Below are positions 42,058-50,197 of a DNA stretch of 64,000 nt, one piece after another. The notes below the pieces were generated by a model, which saw only the letters and a program-made list of their open reading frames with translations, ran no database searches and was not told the origin of the DNA. This stretch comes from Streptomyces roseifaciens (GTDB taxonomy: Bacteria > Actinomycetota > Actinomycetes > Streptomycetales > Streptomycetaceae). How positions within the stretch are numbered: the stretch's first letter is position 1; every line of letters begins with the position of its first letter. Location of the stretch: contig NZ_LNBE01000003.1 in assembly GCF_001445655.1 (NCBI RefSeq), forward strand, positions 1,346,530 to 1,410,529. Reading direction: 5' to 3'. The translations under genes and the position numbers were made by a program.

Positions 42058-42771
42058 TCACCGGGGCGGGCCGAAGGCGTCGAATTCCGGGAGCATGCGG
42101 GTCGTCGTCAGATACGCATGGATATCGCTCACGGAATCAGTCACCATCAGCATGATCCATGAGCCGTCATGAAACCGGATCCGGAGCTGGTCGGTGGCGA
42201 ACCTGCCCTGCATCGGGTCCTCGACGACCGCCCGGTCGGCCTTCAGAACGTCAAGGATCTGCGCCTTCTTGTCCTGCCCCAGCGTCACCCGGCGCGGAGG
42301 ACCGGCGAGGACTATGCGGTCGGGGCCCAGGATGACGAGCCGGCTCGGGTGCGAGGACTGGCTGTACCACCGCAGGAGCAACTGGCCGGCTTCGGCCTGC
42401 CAGTCACCGTCGAACACCTCCACGGGCCGATTCCCGGGGAGCTCGGTGTCACGTCGAAGTCGTTCCTTGCGCGCCTTCTCGTCCCGGAGCGCTTGCCGCT
42501 CCTTCTTCGTGCGCAACAGGGGCCCGAGAACGGCCTCGGCGGTCGCCTCCAGGGCGGCGTAACCGATGGCGAGCAGCATGAAGGGGGACACCGCGATACA
42601 TCCCAGAATCCCGAGGGGACGCATCCAGCCCGGCCGCAGCCGCGGACGTCCGGCCGCCGCGTAGACGTCCTTCGGAGGCTTCGGGACGGGCCCGAGCTTG
42701 CACCATCCCACGGCGACAGGGCGCTCTCCCAGCAACTCTGCGGCCTTCCGCCGGGCACGCTTGGATGTCAC
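42058..42771 (-). CDS. Hypothetical membrane-associated protein
   Basis: This 237-residue protein has a basic N-terminus (S-K-R-A-R-R-K), one or two hydrophobic helices at about 55-80 (L-G-I-L-G-C-I-A-V-S-P-F-M-L-L-A-I-G-Y), a charged helix (K-K-E-R-Q-A-L-R-D-E-K-A-R-K-E-R) and a C-terminal soluble domain that looks PH-like (R-L-V-I-L-G-P-D-R-I-V-L-A-G-P, W-I-M-L-M-V). GTG 42771. No family name can be given. It is convergent with the FG-GAP gene. Confidence 0.75.
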   Translation of the reverse strand: MTSKRARRKAAELLGERPVAVGWCKLGPVPKPPKDVYAAAGRPRLRPGWMRPLGILGCIAVSPFMLLAIGYAALEATAEAVLGPLLRTKKERQALRDEKARKERLRRDTELPGNRPVEVFDGDWQAEAGQLLLRWYSQSSHPSRLVILGPDRIVLAGPPRRVTLGQDKKAQILDVLKADRAVVEDPMQGRFATDQLRIRFHDGSWIMLMVTDSVSDIHAYLTTTRMLPEFDAFGPPR

Positions 42772-42826
42772 GGGTTACGAAACCCCCTCGTGGACTGCAA
42801 CTGATCGGTTCAGGAAGGCAAGGAGA

Positions 42827-43370
42827 TCACACCCGGTCGAGGGGCCGGGCGGGGACGGCTTCCAGAACGTCGGCTTCTGACCCAAACCCGACGCTACGGC
42901 TGCTGACCACCGGATCCCGGTGAGCAGCCGCAGCGTGTGAGGCCTGGTCTCCTGCCAGCCGGGCGCCCGAAGTCCGCAACGTCACCGCTGCCGCGAGCCC
43001 CGCGCCGGCACTGTGGCCACCGATCGCGATCCGCTCCGGGGCGATGCCGAGCTCGGCTGCGTGCTCGGCCACCCAGGTCAGCACGGCGTAGGCGTCGTCC
43101 AGGGCGGCCGGGAACCGGTTCTCGGGGGCCAGGCGGTAGCCCACGGAGATCACCACCGCACCGGCGCCGTCCGCGATCCTGGCAGCCCACGGGTGCTCGG
43201 TCTCCAGGTCACCCATGACGAATCCGCCGCCGTGCAGCCAGAGGATGGCGCCCTGAGCCCCGTGCGGCGGCCAGGGCGGCGAGGTTCTTGCGCTCGGTGA
43301 CCGGGTCGGTCAGGTCGGCGCGGGGGAACATCGGGATGAATGCTTCCAGTTCAGGGTCCATGTCAGCCAT
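42827..43370 (-). pseudogene. Hormone-sensitive-lipase-type alpha/beta-hydrolase, broken
   Basis: The N-terminal part (M-D-P-E-L-E-A-F-I-P from ATG 43370) and the H-G-G-G oxyanion motif lie in different frames, with about 30 residues apparently lost between A-L-A-A-A-R-G and A-I-L-W-L-H-G-G-G-F. The middle is well preserved (G-Y-R-L-A-P-E-N-R-F-P-A-A-L-D-D, nucleophile in G-G-H-S-A-G-A-G-L), but similarity stops after V-T-L-R-T and the catalytic Asp/His region is gone. At least two lesions make it non-functional. Confidence 0.8.
42897..42930. terminator. Hairpin in the 3' part of the lipase pseudogene
   Basis: CGGCTGCT pairs with AGCAGCCG, and inside it CACCGG pairs with CCGGTG. This is a stable stem but sits within degraded coding sequence. 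Confidence 0.4.
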
Positions 43371-43505
43371 CCTCACGGCCACGGCCCCCGCATTCATCCG
43401 CCATCCGTCGGGCATCCCACCCGGACCGTGCACCGATCGGCGCCCGTACTCCTGCTACGGAGGTACGGGCGCCGCGGGGCCGACGGCCAGAGCTGAGCCG
43501 TCGGA

Positions 43506-44861
43506 TCAGAGTTTGGTGGCGGGTTGTCTGTCGGGCTTGTCGGGCCTGTCGGGCCCCTCGGGCTCTTCGGGTGCGGCCGGAGTCAGGCGGCCCGTGCGGT
43601 GCAAGGCGAATACGGCCAGGGCGCAGCCGCCTCCCGTGGCCGCGAGAGCCAGCCATGGGAGCGCCGGGGTTCCGGCGGAGTGGGCGGCGTCCAGTGCCGC
43701 GCCGGTGAGGAGGTTGCCGAGCGTGATGCCGATTCCGCAGATGGTGTTGTAGAGGCCGTAGTGCGTGGCCACGTACCGGTTCTCGGCGAGGGCGACGATC
43801 GTGTCCATCTCGAAGGGGTAGGCGAGCATGGTGCCCAGGGCGATGAGGAGCGCTGAGAGCAGGGGTGGGCCGACGGCCAGGGCCCAGCGGGCCGGTCCGT
43901 CCGAGGGCGTCGGAACTGCGGTGGCTGCCAGCAGTGGCAGGAAGGCGGCTCCTAGGGCTGCCAGTCCGGCGATCAGCGACCTTCCGGAGCCCCAGTGCTG
44001 TTTGCACCAGGCCGTGAGCCGGGTCTGGCCTGCGATGGTGGCGAGACCGGAGGCGGCGAAGAGCAGGCCTACGCCGACCGTCCCGACTTGCTCGTCCCCG
44101 GCCATGCGGCGCACCTCCAGGGGAAGCGCGAGGTAGACCTGGAAGGACAGCGCGTACGAGCCGATCATCGCGAGGGAGAACAGCAGGAACGGCCGGTTGG
44201 ACACCACCGTGCGCCACTGGGAGAGCACCGACGTCACCGACCTGTCGGCCTCGTGCGACGGTGTCCGGGCCGGTAGCGCCCGGATCTGTACGATCGACAG
44301 CACGGTGAAGACGCCGGCCGCTACGAGGCAGGTGAGGCGGAAGCTCACTCCCGTCAGCGCCACACCGACCAGCGGGCCCAGCAGGATCCCGGCCTGGTAG
44401 AAGACGTTGAAGAGCGCGAACGCCTCCACGCGCCGCTCCCGGGCGTCGTGGGCGAGGTAGGCCCGTACGGCCGGGTTGAACAGGGCGCCTGCCAGGCCGG
44501 TGGCCGCCGACGCGGCCAGCAGGGCGGGCAGGGAGTCGACGAGTCCGAGCACGGCGAAGCCGACGATGCGCAGCATCAGCCCGGTGATGATCATGGGCTT
44601 GTAGCCGAACCGGTCGGCCAGAGTGCCGCCGAAGAAGAACATGCCCTGCTGGCTGAAGTTGCGCACGCCCAGGATCAGCCCGACCGTCCAGGCGGCCATG
44701 CCCAGGTTCCCGGACAGGTACTGGGCGAGGTAGGGCATGAGCATGTAGAAGCCGAGGTTGATGGTGAACTGGTTCGCCATCAGCAGCTGCACGCTGCGGT
44801 CGAAGGTGCGGGCTTGCGACAGGGGGTTGAGGCGGTTCCGGGGGGCCAGGGGGCTCTTCAC
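43506..44861 (-). CDS. MFS transporter, MdtH-like, coupled to the PLP enzyme
   Basis: This 451-residue, 12-segment protein has the A motif [12 protein letters not shown] after TM2 and G-R-S-L-I-A-G in the second half. GTG 44861 overlaps the stop of the PLP enzyme (GTGA), so the pair is translationally coupled. The C-terminal tail [15 protein letters not shown] comes from a 9-bp repeat (43527-43572). It probably exports the product of the upstream enzyme. Confidence 0.9.
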   Translation of the reverse strand: MKSPLAPRNRLNPLSQARTFDRSVQLLMANQFTINLGFYMLMPYLAQYLSGNLGMAAWTVGLILGVRNFSQQGMFFFGGTLADRFGYKPMIITGLMLRIVGFAVLGLVDSLPALLAASAATGLAGALFNPAVRAYLAHDARERRVEAFALFNVFYQAGILLGPLVGVALTGVSFRLTCLVAAGVFTVLSIVQIRALPARTPSHEADRSVTSVLSQWRTVVSNRPFLLFSLAMIGSYALSFQVYLALPLEVRRMAGDEQVGTVGVGLLFAASGLATIAGQTRLTAWCKQHWGSGRSLIAGLAALGAAFLPLLAATAVPTPSDGPARWALAVGPPLLSALLIALGTMLAYPFEMDTIVALAENRYVATHYGLYNTICGIGITLGNLLTGAALDAAHSAGTPALPWLALAATGGGCALAVFALHRTGRLTPAAPEEPEGPDRPDKPDRQPATKL

Positions 44862-46045
44862 GGCCGGCCCTCGTCGTTCGCGTCGGCGCCGCACTCCCGC
44901 TGCGCGGCGAGCGGATCGACGACGGTGGCGCACCTCGTCCAGCGGGTCACCTCCTTCTCGTCCGGCCTCCCCACGACCTCGGGTTCGGCGGCCGGTGGTG
45001 CGTCGAGGAGGCCGTGGGCGGCGCAGTAGTCGTCGTCGTAGACCGTGCCGAGGTAGCGCTGTGGTCCGTCGGGGAAGACGGCGGCGATCCGGGTGTCCGG
45101 GGGGAGGGTGCGTGCGAGCCAGCCGGCTACGAGGGCGACCGCGCCGACGCTCCAGCCGCCGGTGGCGTAGTGGGAGGAAGCCAGTTGGCGGCAGGCCCAC
45201 ACGGCCTCGGCGGGGGAGACCCAGTGCACTTCGGAGAAGTTCCCGTAGGCGACGTTGCGCGGGTAGATGCTGGAACCGAGGCCGCGCATCAGCCGGCTGC
45301 GGGCAGGCTGCCCGAAGATCGTGGAGCCGACGGTGTCCACGCCGACCAGCTTCAGGCCCGGGTAGAGCTGGCGCAGTACGCGGGAGACGCCCGCGGAGTG
45401 GCCGCCGGTGCCGACGCTGCACACCAGGACGTCGATGTGGCCGAGCTGCGCGGCCAGTTCGAGCGCGAGCGGGGTGTAGGCGGCTACGTTGTCGGGGTTG
45501 TTGTACTGGTCCGGCACCCACGCGCCGGGGTGCTGCTCCCGCAGCCGGTCCACGCGGTCGCAGCGGGCCTGCTGCCAGCCGCCGGTCGGGTGGGGCTCGG
45601 AGACGACGTTGACCTGTGCCCCGTAGGCGGTCAGCAGCCGGGTCATGGACGACTCCAGGCCGGGGTCGGTGACCAGGGTGACCGGGTGCCCGTGGACCAT
45701 GCCGGCGAGTGCCAGGCCCAGTCCGAGCGTCCCGCTGGTCGACTCGATGATCATGCCGCCGGGAGTCAGGTCGCCGCGGGCGCGGGCCCGCTGCACCATG
45801 TGCAGGGCGGGACGGTCCTTGATGCCACCCGGGTTGAAGCCCTCCAGCTTGGCCCAGAAGCCGTGCCCGGTGGGGGCGAGGGGCTCGGACACCCGCAGGA
45901 CCGGGGTGTCGCCGACGAGGCCGGATATCCCGAAGGTGCTGGAGGAGTTGGGGGTGGTGGGGGAGCTGGAGGTGATGGGGGTGAAGGGGGTGGCGGGGGA
46001 ACTTGAGCGGGCGGAACCGGTGCCGTTGGTCGTCAAGGGGTCCAT
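44858..46045 (-). CDS. Cysteine-synthase-family PLP enzyme (SbnA/CBS-like)
   Basis: This 395-residue fold type II enzyme has the Schiff-base lysine K76 in [16 protein letters not shown] in the substrate/phosphate loop and the C-terminal extension D-D-D-Y-C found in free-standing members coupled to transporters. The first 37 residues are a Ser/Thr/Pro-rich tract from repeats at about 45928-46010. A K-D-R-P motif is shared with SbnA-type and cystathionine beta-synthase-like enzymes, which join a nucleophile to activated serine. Coupling to an exporter points to a small non-protein amino acid as product. Confidence 0.9.
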   Translation of the reverse strand: MDPLTTNGTGSARSSSPATPFTPITSSSPTTPNSSSTFGISGLVGDTPVLRVSEPLAPTGHGFWAKLEGFNPGGIKDRPALHMVQRARARGDLTPGGMIIESTSGTLGLGLALAGMVHGHPVTLVTDPGLESSMTRLLTAYGAQVNVVSEPHPTGGWQQARCDRVDRLREQHPGAWVPDQYNNPDNVAAYTPLALELAAQLGHIDVLVCSVGTGGHSAGVSRVLRQLYPGLKLVGVDTVGSTIFGQPARSRLMRGLGSSIYPRNVAYGNFSEVHWVSPAEAVWACRQLASSHYATGGWSVGAVALVAGWLARTLPPDTRIAAVFPDGPQRYLGTVYDDDYCAAHGLLDAPPAAEPEVVGRPDEKEVTRWTRCATVVDPLAAQRECGADANDEGRP

Positions 46046-46592
46046 GGTTCGTTCGCCTTTCGGTGGGTCAGTGCGCCGGTGAGGGGGGCTCGTCACGCGT
46101 GGTCGGCGCGCCCCTATTTGCGCCACCGACAGAGAAGGGCGAGCGTTTCCCGCCTCGGCCGTTCGGTGTCCGCCTTGCAGGGATCCGGGGTGGCAGAGGC
46201 GGCGCGATGGCCGGGGAAGCCGTGCGCCCCACCTGCCTCGTGCGGAACGCCGTGAGGATGGCCGGTTCCGTACGCAGGCAGGGGGCGGCCGACCAAGGGA
46301 AGAAGCGGGAGTGGGAGCGGGTACGGGAGTGGGTGCGGGAGCGGGCTCCCCGGGACGGCACCCGGAAGGCAGGCGGATATCCGGGAGAGTGGTGTCGAAT
46401 TGCGCGGCACAGACACTCCGTACGACGGCCACGTGGCCGGAGTTCTCCGGACAAGTGGAGGCGAGTCAGACGGGCGGCATGACGGCGCCGGGGCAGGGCT
46501 CGGTAATTCCCCTCAAGGGAACAGGGGAAAGGAGATGCAGGCGCCAAGGCCGGGCGGGAGCGGAATCCGACCGGTTTCGGAGTGTCCGACTT
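46046..46592. other. Gene-free region with a hexamer array
   Basis: No coding frame with a believable start and codon bias is visible. At 46305-46346 lies a degenerate GGGAGC/GGGAGT/GGGTGC hexamer array. The part next to 46045 must contain the promoter of the PLP enzyme operon. Confidence 0.6.
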
Positions 46593-47054
46593 CTAGATTC
46601 GCAGGATGCGTGAAGCCGCTGAGTGTGCCGCTTCCGGCGCGGCGGGAGAGGGCCGTGCGCTCGTCCAGGGCTGCGAGCTCAGTGCCGACAGCGCGTCGAA
46701 CAGCGCAGAGCAACTGGGAGTGAAGAGGGCCGGGCCGTCCTGGGGCTTGCCGGCCGTGCAGTTCTCGGCGCCGTGAGAGGACTCGTCCTCGTGGTGGTCG
46801 GCAGCGTGTGCCTGCTCCGTACCGGGAGCGGCGACCGGGGCCGACTCGCCGTGAGCGTGGTGCTCGTCAACGGCGTGCGCGAAGGCGGACAGCGCCACCG
46901 GCCTGCCGGTCGCGTGACTGACCGCGCTCTCCCCGCTGATGCCGTGGGTGTAGAGCACGCCGAACAGCAGCAAGGCCAGCCACAGCAGACGCGACGGACC
47001 CGACACCGAGCGGTGGGTCCGTCGCGCATGGAATGCGAGCTGAGCCGAGACCAT
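46593..47054 (-). CDS. DUF6153-family small membrane/secreted protein
   Basis: This 153-residue protein has a single N-terminal membrane segment (L-L-W-L-A-L-L-L-F-G-V-L-Y-T-H-G) and a His-rich exported region (D-E-H-H-A-H-G-E, A-D-H-H-E-D-E-S-S-H) with one conserved C in A-E-N-C-T-A-G-K-P-Q. This layout is typical of DUF6153 proteins of streptomycetes. The histidines may bind metal ions; the function is unknown. Confidence 0.8.
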   Translation of the reverse strand: MVSAQLAFHARRTHRSVSGPSRLLWLALLLFGVLYTHGISGESAVSHATGRPVALSAFAHAVDEHHAHGESAPVAAPGTEQAHAADHHEDESSHGAENCTAGKPQDGPALFTPSCSALFDALSALSSQPWTSARPSPAAPEAAHSAASRILRI

Positions 47055-47413
47055 GACGTGATCGTAGCGGAATGCAGGGCCAGTTATGTCAGGGGCGTCG
47101 TATCGAGGGCATGTAATTCGGCCAACGCGAGTGTTTTCTTATGGACGTTGCTTAATGGTGCGGGTCCGCTATCCGTGCGCAAACGGAAGCCGTTTCGCCT
47201 CTCCAGGGAAATGTGCCGGGATTGTCCGCGGTCAGCTCAGGGGCAGCTCAGGTCAGCTCGTAGGCGAAGGCGTACGGGACGGACGGTGCGCCGGGCTCGG
47301 CCGAGAAGCTGCCGCGCCGCCGTCCTGATCGAGTAGTGCCGCGTCCACGCGTCCATGCGTCCGCGCTTCAGCGCTTTGACCTTCAAGCTGCTTGAAACCC
47401 GAGAATCGCTGTC
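47055..47413. other. Intergenic region of lower G+C
   Basis: This 359-bp stretch has no convincing gene. It contains a GTTTTCTTATGG stretch that is AT-rich for this genome and GTCAGCTCAG/GCAGCTCAG repeats near 47230-47260. It probably holds the divergent promoters of DUF6153 and the MerR-clamp gene. Confidence 0.5.
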
Positions 47414-48520
47414 ATGGACGACACCGACACATTGATGAGCATCGGCGCCTTCGCACGCCTGGTGGGGCTGGCGCCGAGCGCCTTGCGGTTCTACGACGAC
47501 TGCGACGTGATGCGCCCCGCCTACGTCGACGACGCGACCGGATACCGCTACTACGCCCCGGAGCAGCAGGCCCGTGCAGCCCTCGTTCGGCGGCTGCGGG
47601 AGGCCGGGGTGCCGCTCATCGATGCCGCGGTGGTGCTGGACGGCACCCGCGAGGAGGCCCGTGCCGTCCTGCAGGGGCACGCGACAAGGGCGCGGGAAAC
47701 GGCTACCTCGGCACAGGTGGCGATTCAGGAGATCCTCCGCACTCTTCCTGACGGAACGCCCTGGACCTCCAAGGCCAAGGTCTGCGTCGGTGGGGCGGAG
47801 CTGGCCAGTGCCGTACGGCAGGTCGCACCGGCGGTGGCGTCCGGCCCCGTACGGGAAGAGTTCCCCGTACTCGGCCACGTCCTGATCGAGATCGGCGGGC
47901 AGGAGGTGTGCCTGGTGGCCACGGACCGCTACCGCTTGGCAGTCCGCACCTTGCGGGCCACGTCCGCGGAGGGCGATTCCTGGCACGCCCTGGTGGCAGC
48001 ATCGGACATGAAGGACGTCGCATCCTGGGCCATGCGCATGCCGGACGTCAGCATCGAGGCGGGCCGGGACGGCGCGCGACTTCGCAGCGGAGCTCACTCA
48101 CGGACTCTGCCGACCGCCGACGAGACGGTCCTGCCCTTCCCCGACTACCAGATGGTCCTGGACAACTTCCCGATCACTCGGCACCGGGTCATCACGGAGC
48201 GGGCTGCCCTGCGCACGGCACTCGCCGAGGCCGGGTACGCCGATGCGCCGATCGTCCTCCGCACCGACGAACAACAGCTCACCCTCACACCTGCCGAGCG
48301 AGAACCGGACCAGATCACGCTCCCCGCCATCTGCACAGGGCCGCCCCTGCGCATTGCCTTCGACCCGGAGGTACTCCTCGCGGTGATCGAGGCCGGCGTC
48401 GGCCCTGACGTGCTGCTGGAGATTTCGTCCCCGGACCGGCCCGTCGTGGTCCGCTCCGCGGATCAGGGCAGCTTCACCACTCTGGTCATGCCGGTCCACG
48501 ACGCAGCGGCTGACAAGTGA
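47414..48520 (+). CDS. MerR-type HTH fused to a DNA polymerase III beta-clamp-like domain
   Basis: This 368-residue protein has residues 1-75 as a MerR winged helix (M-S-I-G-A-F-A-R-L-V-G-L-A-P-S-A-L-R-F-Y-D-D, G-Y-R-Y-Y). A helical linker follows, then from about 115 two clamp-like domains with V-C-L-V-A-T-D-R-Y-R-L-A-V-R-T-L, the signature of the second domain of DnaN, and F-D-P-E-V-L-L-A-V-I-E-A in the third. The first clamp domain is missing, so it cannot form a standard replication ring on its own. It may be a regulator that uses clamp domains for dimerisation or DNA tracking. This fusion is known among actinomycetes but poorly understood. Confidence 0.88.
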   Translation: MDDTDTLMSIGAFARLVGLAPSALRFYDDCDVMRPAYVDDATGYRYYAPEQQARAALVRRLREAGVPLIDAAVVLDGTREEARAVLQGHATRARETATSAQVAIQEILRTLPDGTPWTSKAKVCVGGAELASAVRQVAPAVASGPVREEFPVLGHVLIEIGGQEVCLVATDRYRLAVRTLRATSAEGDSWHALVAASDMKDVASWAMRMPDVSIEAGRDGARLRSGAHSRTLPTADETVLPFPDYQMVLDNFPITRHRVITERAALRTALAEAGYADAPIVLRTDEQQLTLTPAEREPDQITLPAICTGPPLRIAFDPEVLLAVIEAGVGPDVLLEISSPDRPVVVRSADQGSFTTLVMPVHDAAADK

Positions 48521-48810
48521 GCACGGGCGGCGTCGCACCACGGCCCGCCGACGACATGCTGAAGGCCCTGTTCACCCGCTTCTGCGAACGCCGCGACTTC
48601 AAAGCCCTGGGGCCCACAGGAAGGAGGTGGGGGCTGCCGGGGGCGCCTCGCGGGGGCGGGGTCTCACGTATGGGTGACATGACGTTAGGCCGTATGACAA
48701 GCGGGAAAGCCTCTTACCGGATCCATTGCACCTCAGGGCGCCCTGCCCAAGAGATCACGCGGCCGCGGCCGGATACAGCCGCTGCCGCGTACGGACTGAA
48801 AGGGCCTGCC

Positions 48811-49041
48811 TTGCCGCGCTGTCTCCGTACCCTCACCGCCGCCACTGCCCCGCTGACCCTGCTGACCACCGCTCTGGCCGCCCCCGCCCAAGCCGATCCG
48901 GTCACCGATACCGTAAGCGGCGCTGTCGATACGGTCACGGGCACCGTCGGCAGCTTGCCCGGCACTGTCACCGGCACCCTCGGCGGCCTCACCGAACAGC
49001 TTAGCAACACCCTCAACGGCTTCCTCGGCGGTAGCCAGTAG
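48811..49041 (+). CDS. Small secreted protein, TTG start
   Basis: This 76-residue protein has a signal peptide L-T-A-A-T-A-P-L-T-L-L-T-T-A-L-A-A-P-A-Q-A and a mature part of about 48 residues built of V-T/G-T-V/G-L repeats (D-T-V-S-G-A-V-D-T-V-T-G-T-V-G), ending in N-G-F-L-G-G-S-Q. TTG 48811 is chosen because AAAGGG lies seven bases upstream and the signal peptide begins there. The longer frame from 48517 has no ribosome site. No family recognised; a short amphipathic surface peptide is possible. Confidence 0.7.
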   Translation: MPRCLRTLTAATAPLTLLTTALAAPAQADPVTDTVSGAVDTVTGTVGSLPGTVTGTLGGLTEQLSNTLNGFLGGSQ

Positions 49042-49054
49042 CTCCAGCTGCACC

Positions 49055-49076
49055 GGCCGGGCCTCCGGGCCCGGCC
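49055..49076. terminator. Hairpin after the small secreted protein
   Basis: GGCCGGGCC-TCCG-GGCCCGGCC, a perfect nine-base-pair stem with a four-base loop 14 bases past the stop. Confidence 0.65.
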
Positions 49077-49159
49077 CGCCCCGCACAGTAGGTGGCCCCA
49101 CTGACAGGAGGATGTGTGCCAATGGGGCCTCCGGTGGCGCTGGCGGCCGGGGTTGAAAT

Positions 49160-49708
49160 CTAGGACGCTATCGTCCACTTCAGCGGCGCCGGTGCCGACG
49201 CAGGGCTTCCCGTGTACTTCGTGGTGTACGCGGGCGCCTTGCCGTAGTCGTCGCCTCCGGTGCCCAGGTACCAGCCGTTTCCTTCGTTCTTGACGAGCTT
49301 GGTGCTTGCGTCGTAGGACCACTTCAGCTGTGGGGGAGCGGCTGCCGGGTCTCCGGTGTATTTCGTGGTGTACGCGGGGGCTTTGTCGGACGAGGAGTCG
49401 CCGCCGCTGCCGAGGTACCAGCCCTTCGCCTCGTTCTTGATGAGTTTGGTGGCGGGGTCGTAGGACCACTTCAGGTTGCCGGGCGCCGACGCGGGCTCGC
49501 CGGTGTATTTGGCGGTGTACGTGGGGGCCTTGGCCGAGGAGGTCTCACTGCCGCCGTCGAGGTACCACCCTGCCCCCTCGTTCTTGATGGGCGCCGGGGA
49601 GGAGGCGGCGGTGTGGCCCACGCCGGGGGCCAGGGCCACCATGGTTGCGGCGGCTACGAGGATCGCGGACCGCCGGGCGAGCGGGTGCACGAGCGGGTGC
49701 ACTGGCAT
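49160..49708 (-). CDS. Secreted three-repeat protein, probable beta-trefoil
   Basis: This 182-residue protein has a signal peptide (S-A-I-L-V-A-A-A-T-M-V-A-L-A-P-G-V) with cleavage near H-T-A-A. Three repeats of about 47 residues follow, each I/V-K-N-E-x-x-G-W-Y-L-G-x-G-G, then K-A-P-A-Y-T-T-K-Y-T-G-x-P-x-x-A-P, then L-K-W. Three such units make one trefoil, as in ricin-type or fascin-like domains. DNA similarity between units 2 and 3 is high. It may bind a carbohydrate. No catalytic domain is attached. ATG 49708 sits inside a short V-H-P-L repeat. Confidence 0.8.
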   Translation of the reverse strand: MPVHPLVHPLARRSAILVAAATMVALAPGVGHTAASSPAPIKNEGAGWYLDGGSETSSAKAPTYTAKYTGEPASAPGNLKWSYDPATKLIKNEAKGWYLGSGGDSSSDKAPAYTTKYTGDPAAAPPQLKWSYDASTKLVKNEGNGWYLGTGGDDYGKAPAYTTKYTGSPASAPAPLKWTIAS

Positions 49709-50197
49709 GGTTGTCCTGCCGTTTCTGCGCGTGGTTCCGAGAAGGCGAACGGTTCGCCTCAGAACCGCACTGTCCGCAATGAGCATGAGCCAGCGCCCGT
49801 TTGCGCACCCACCGGAACCGTTCCCCACCACCGGTTCGTGCATGGGCATACGGCTCGGGCGAGTGCGCAGCCGCGGCGCCGCGCGTTCGGGGGCGCCCGG
49901 CGTACGCGCGAGGCGGTGCCTGCCCCGCGCGGCGCGTATCAGGTCCGCCCGCGCGTGAGCGCCGGCACGGCCGCGGCAGTCCCGCCTGCGTGGCGGAGTT
50001 TCGACACATGGCCGGGGGACACGCGGACCTACGGCGGCTATGTGCCCGTAGCGGCCGGACGGACGGAGAATCACCCGAGGGCGGACGGACACGGAAGGTG
50101 TTCCGGCCGTCCGGTGACCTCGATACCGATCTCGATCTCGACCTCGATACCGATCTCGATACCGACCTTGACTTCGACCTCAGCAGCCGGAGGCTCC
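49709..50197. other. Divergent intergenic region
   Basis: No believable gene. It holds the promoters of the trefoil protein and the reductase, an imperfect stem near 49735-49765 (GGCGAA-CGG-TTCGCC inside GGTTC/GAACC), and the hexamer array at 50119-50180. Confidence 0.5.
50119..50180. repeat. Hexamer array in the reductase leader
   Basis: About ten degenerate CTCGAT/ACCGAT/CTCGAC units end 17 bases before ATG 50198, next to the ribosome site. The unit resembles but is not the same as the 9655-9690 repeat. Confidence 0.85.

Noticed and set aside
46400-46723. Plus-strand frame with ATG after GGAAAGGAG
   Set aside because: The Shine-Dalgarno touches the ATG, the product is random and Arg/Ser-rich, and it is antisense to the DUF6153 gene.
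47086-47328. 80-codon plus-strand frame in the lower-G+C gap
   Set aside because: No third-position bias and no ribosome site.
48517-48810. In-frame extension from GTG 48517 (overlapping the MerR-clamp stop) to the small secreted protein
   Set aside because: It would bury the signal peptide about 98 residues deep and has no third-position bias.
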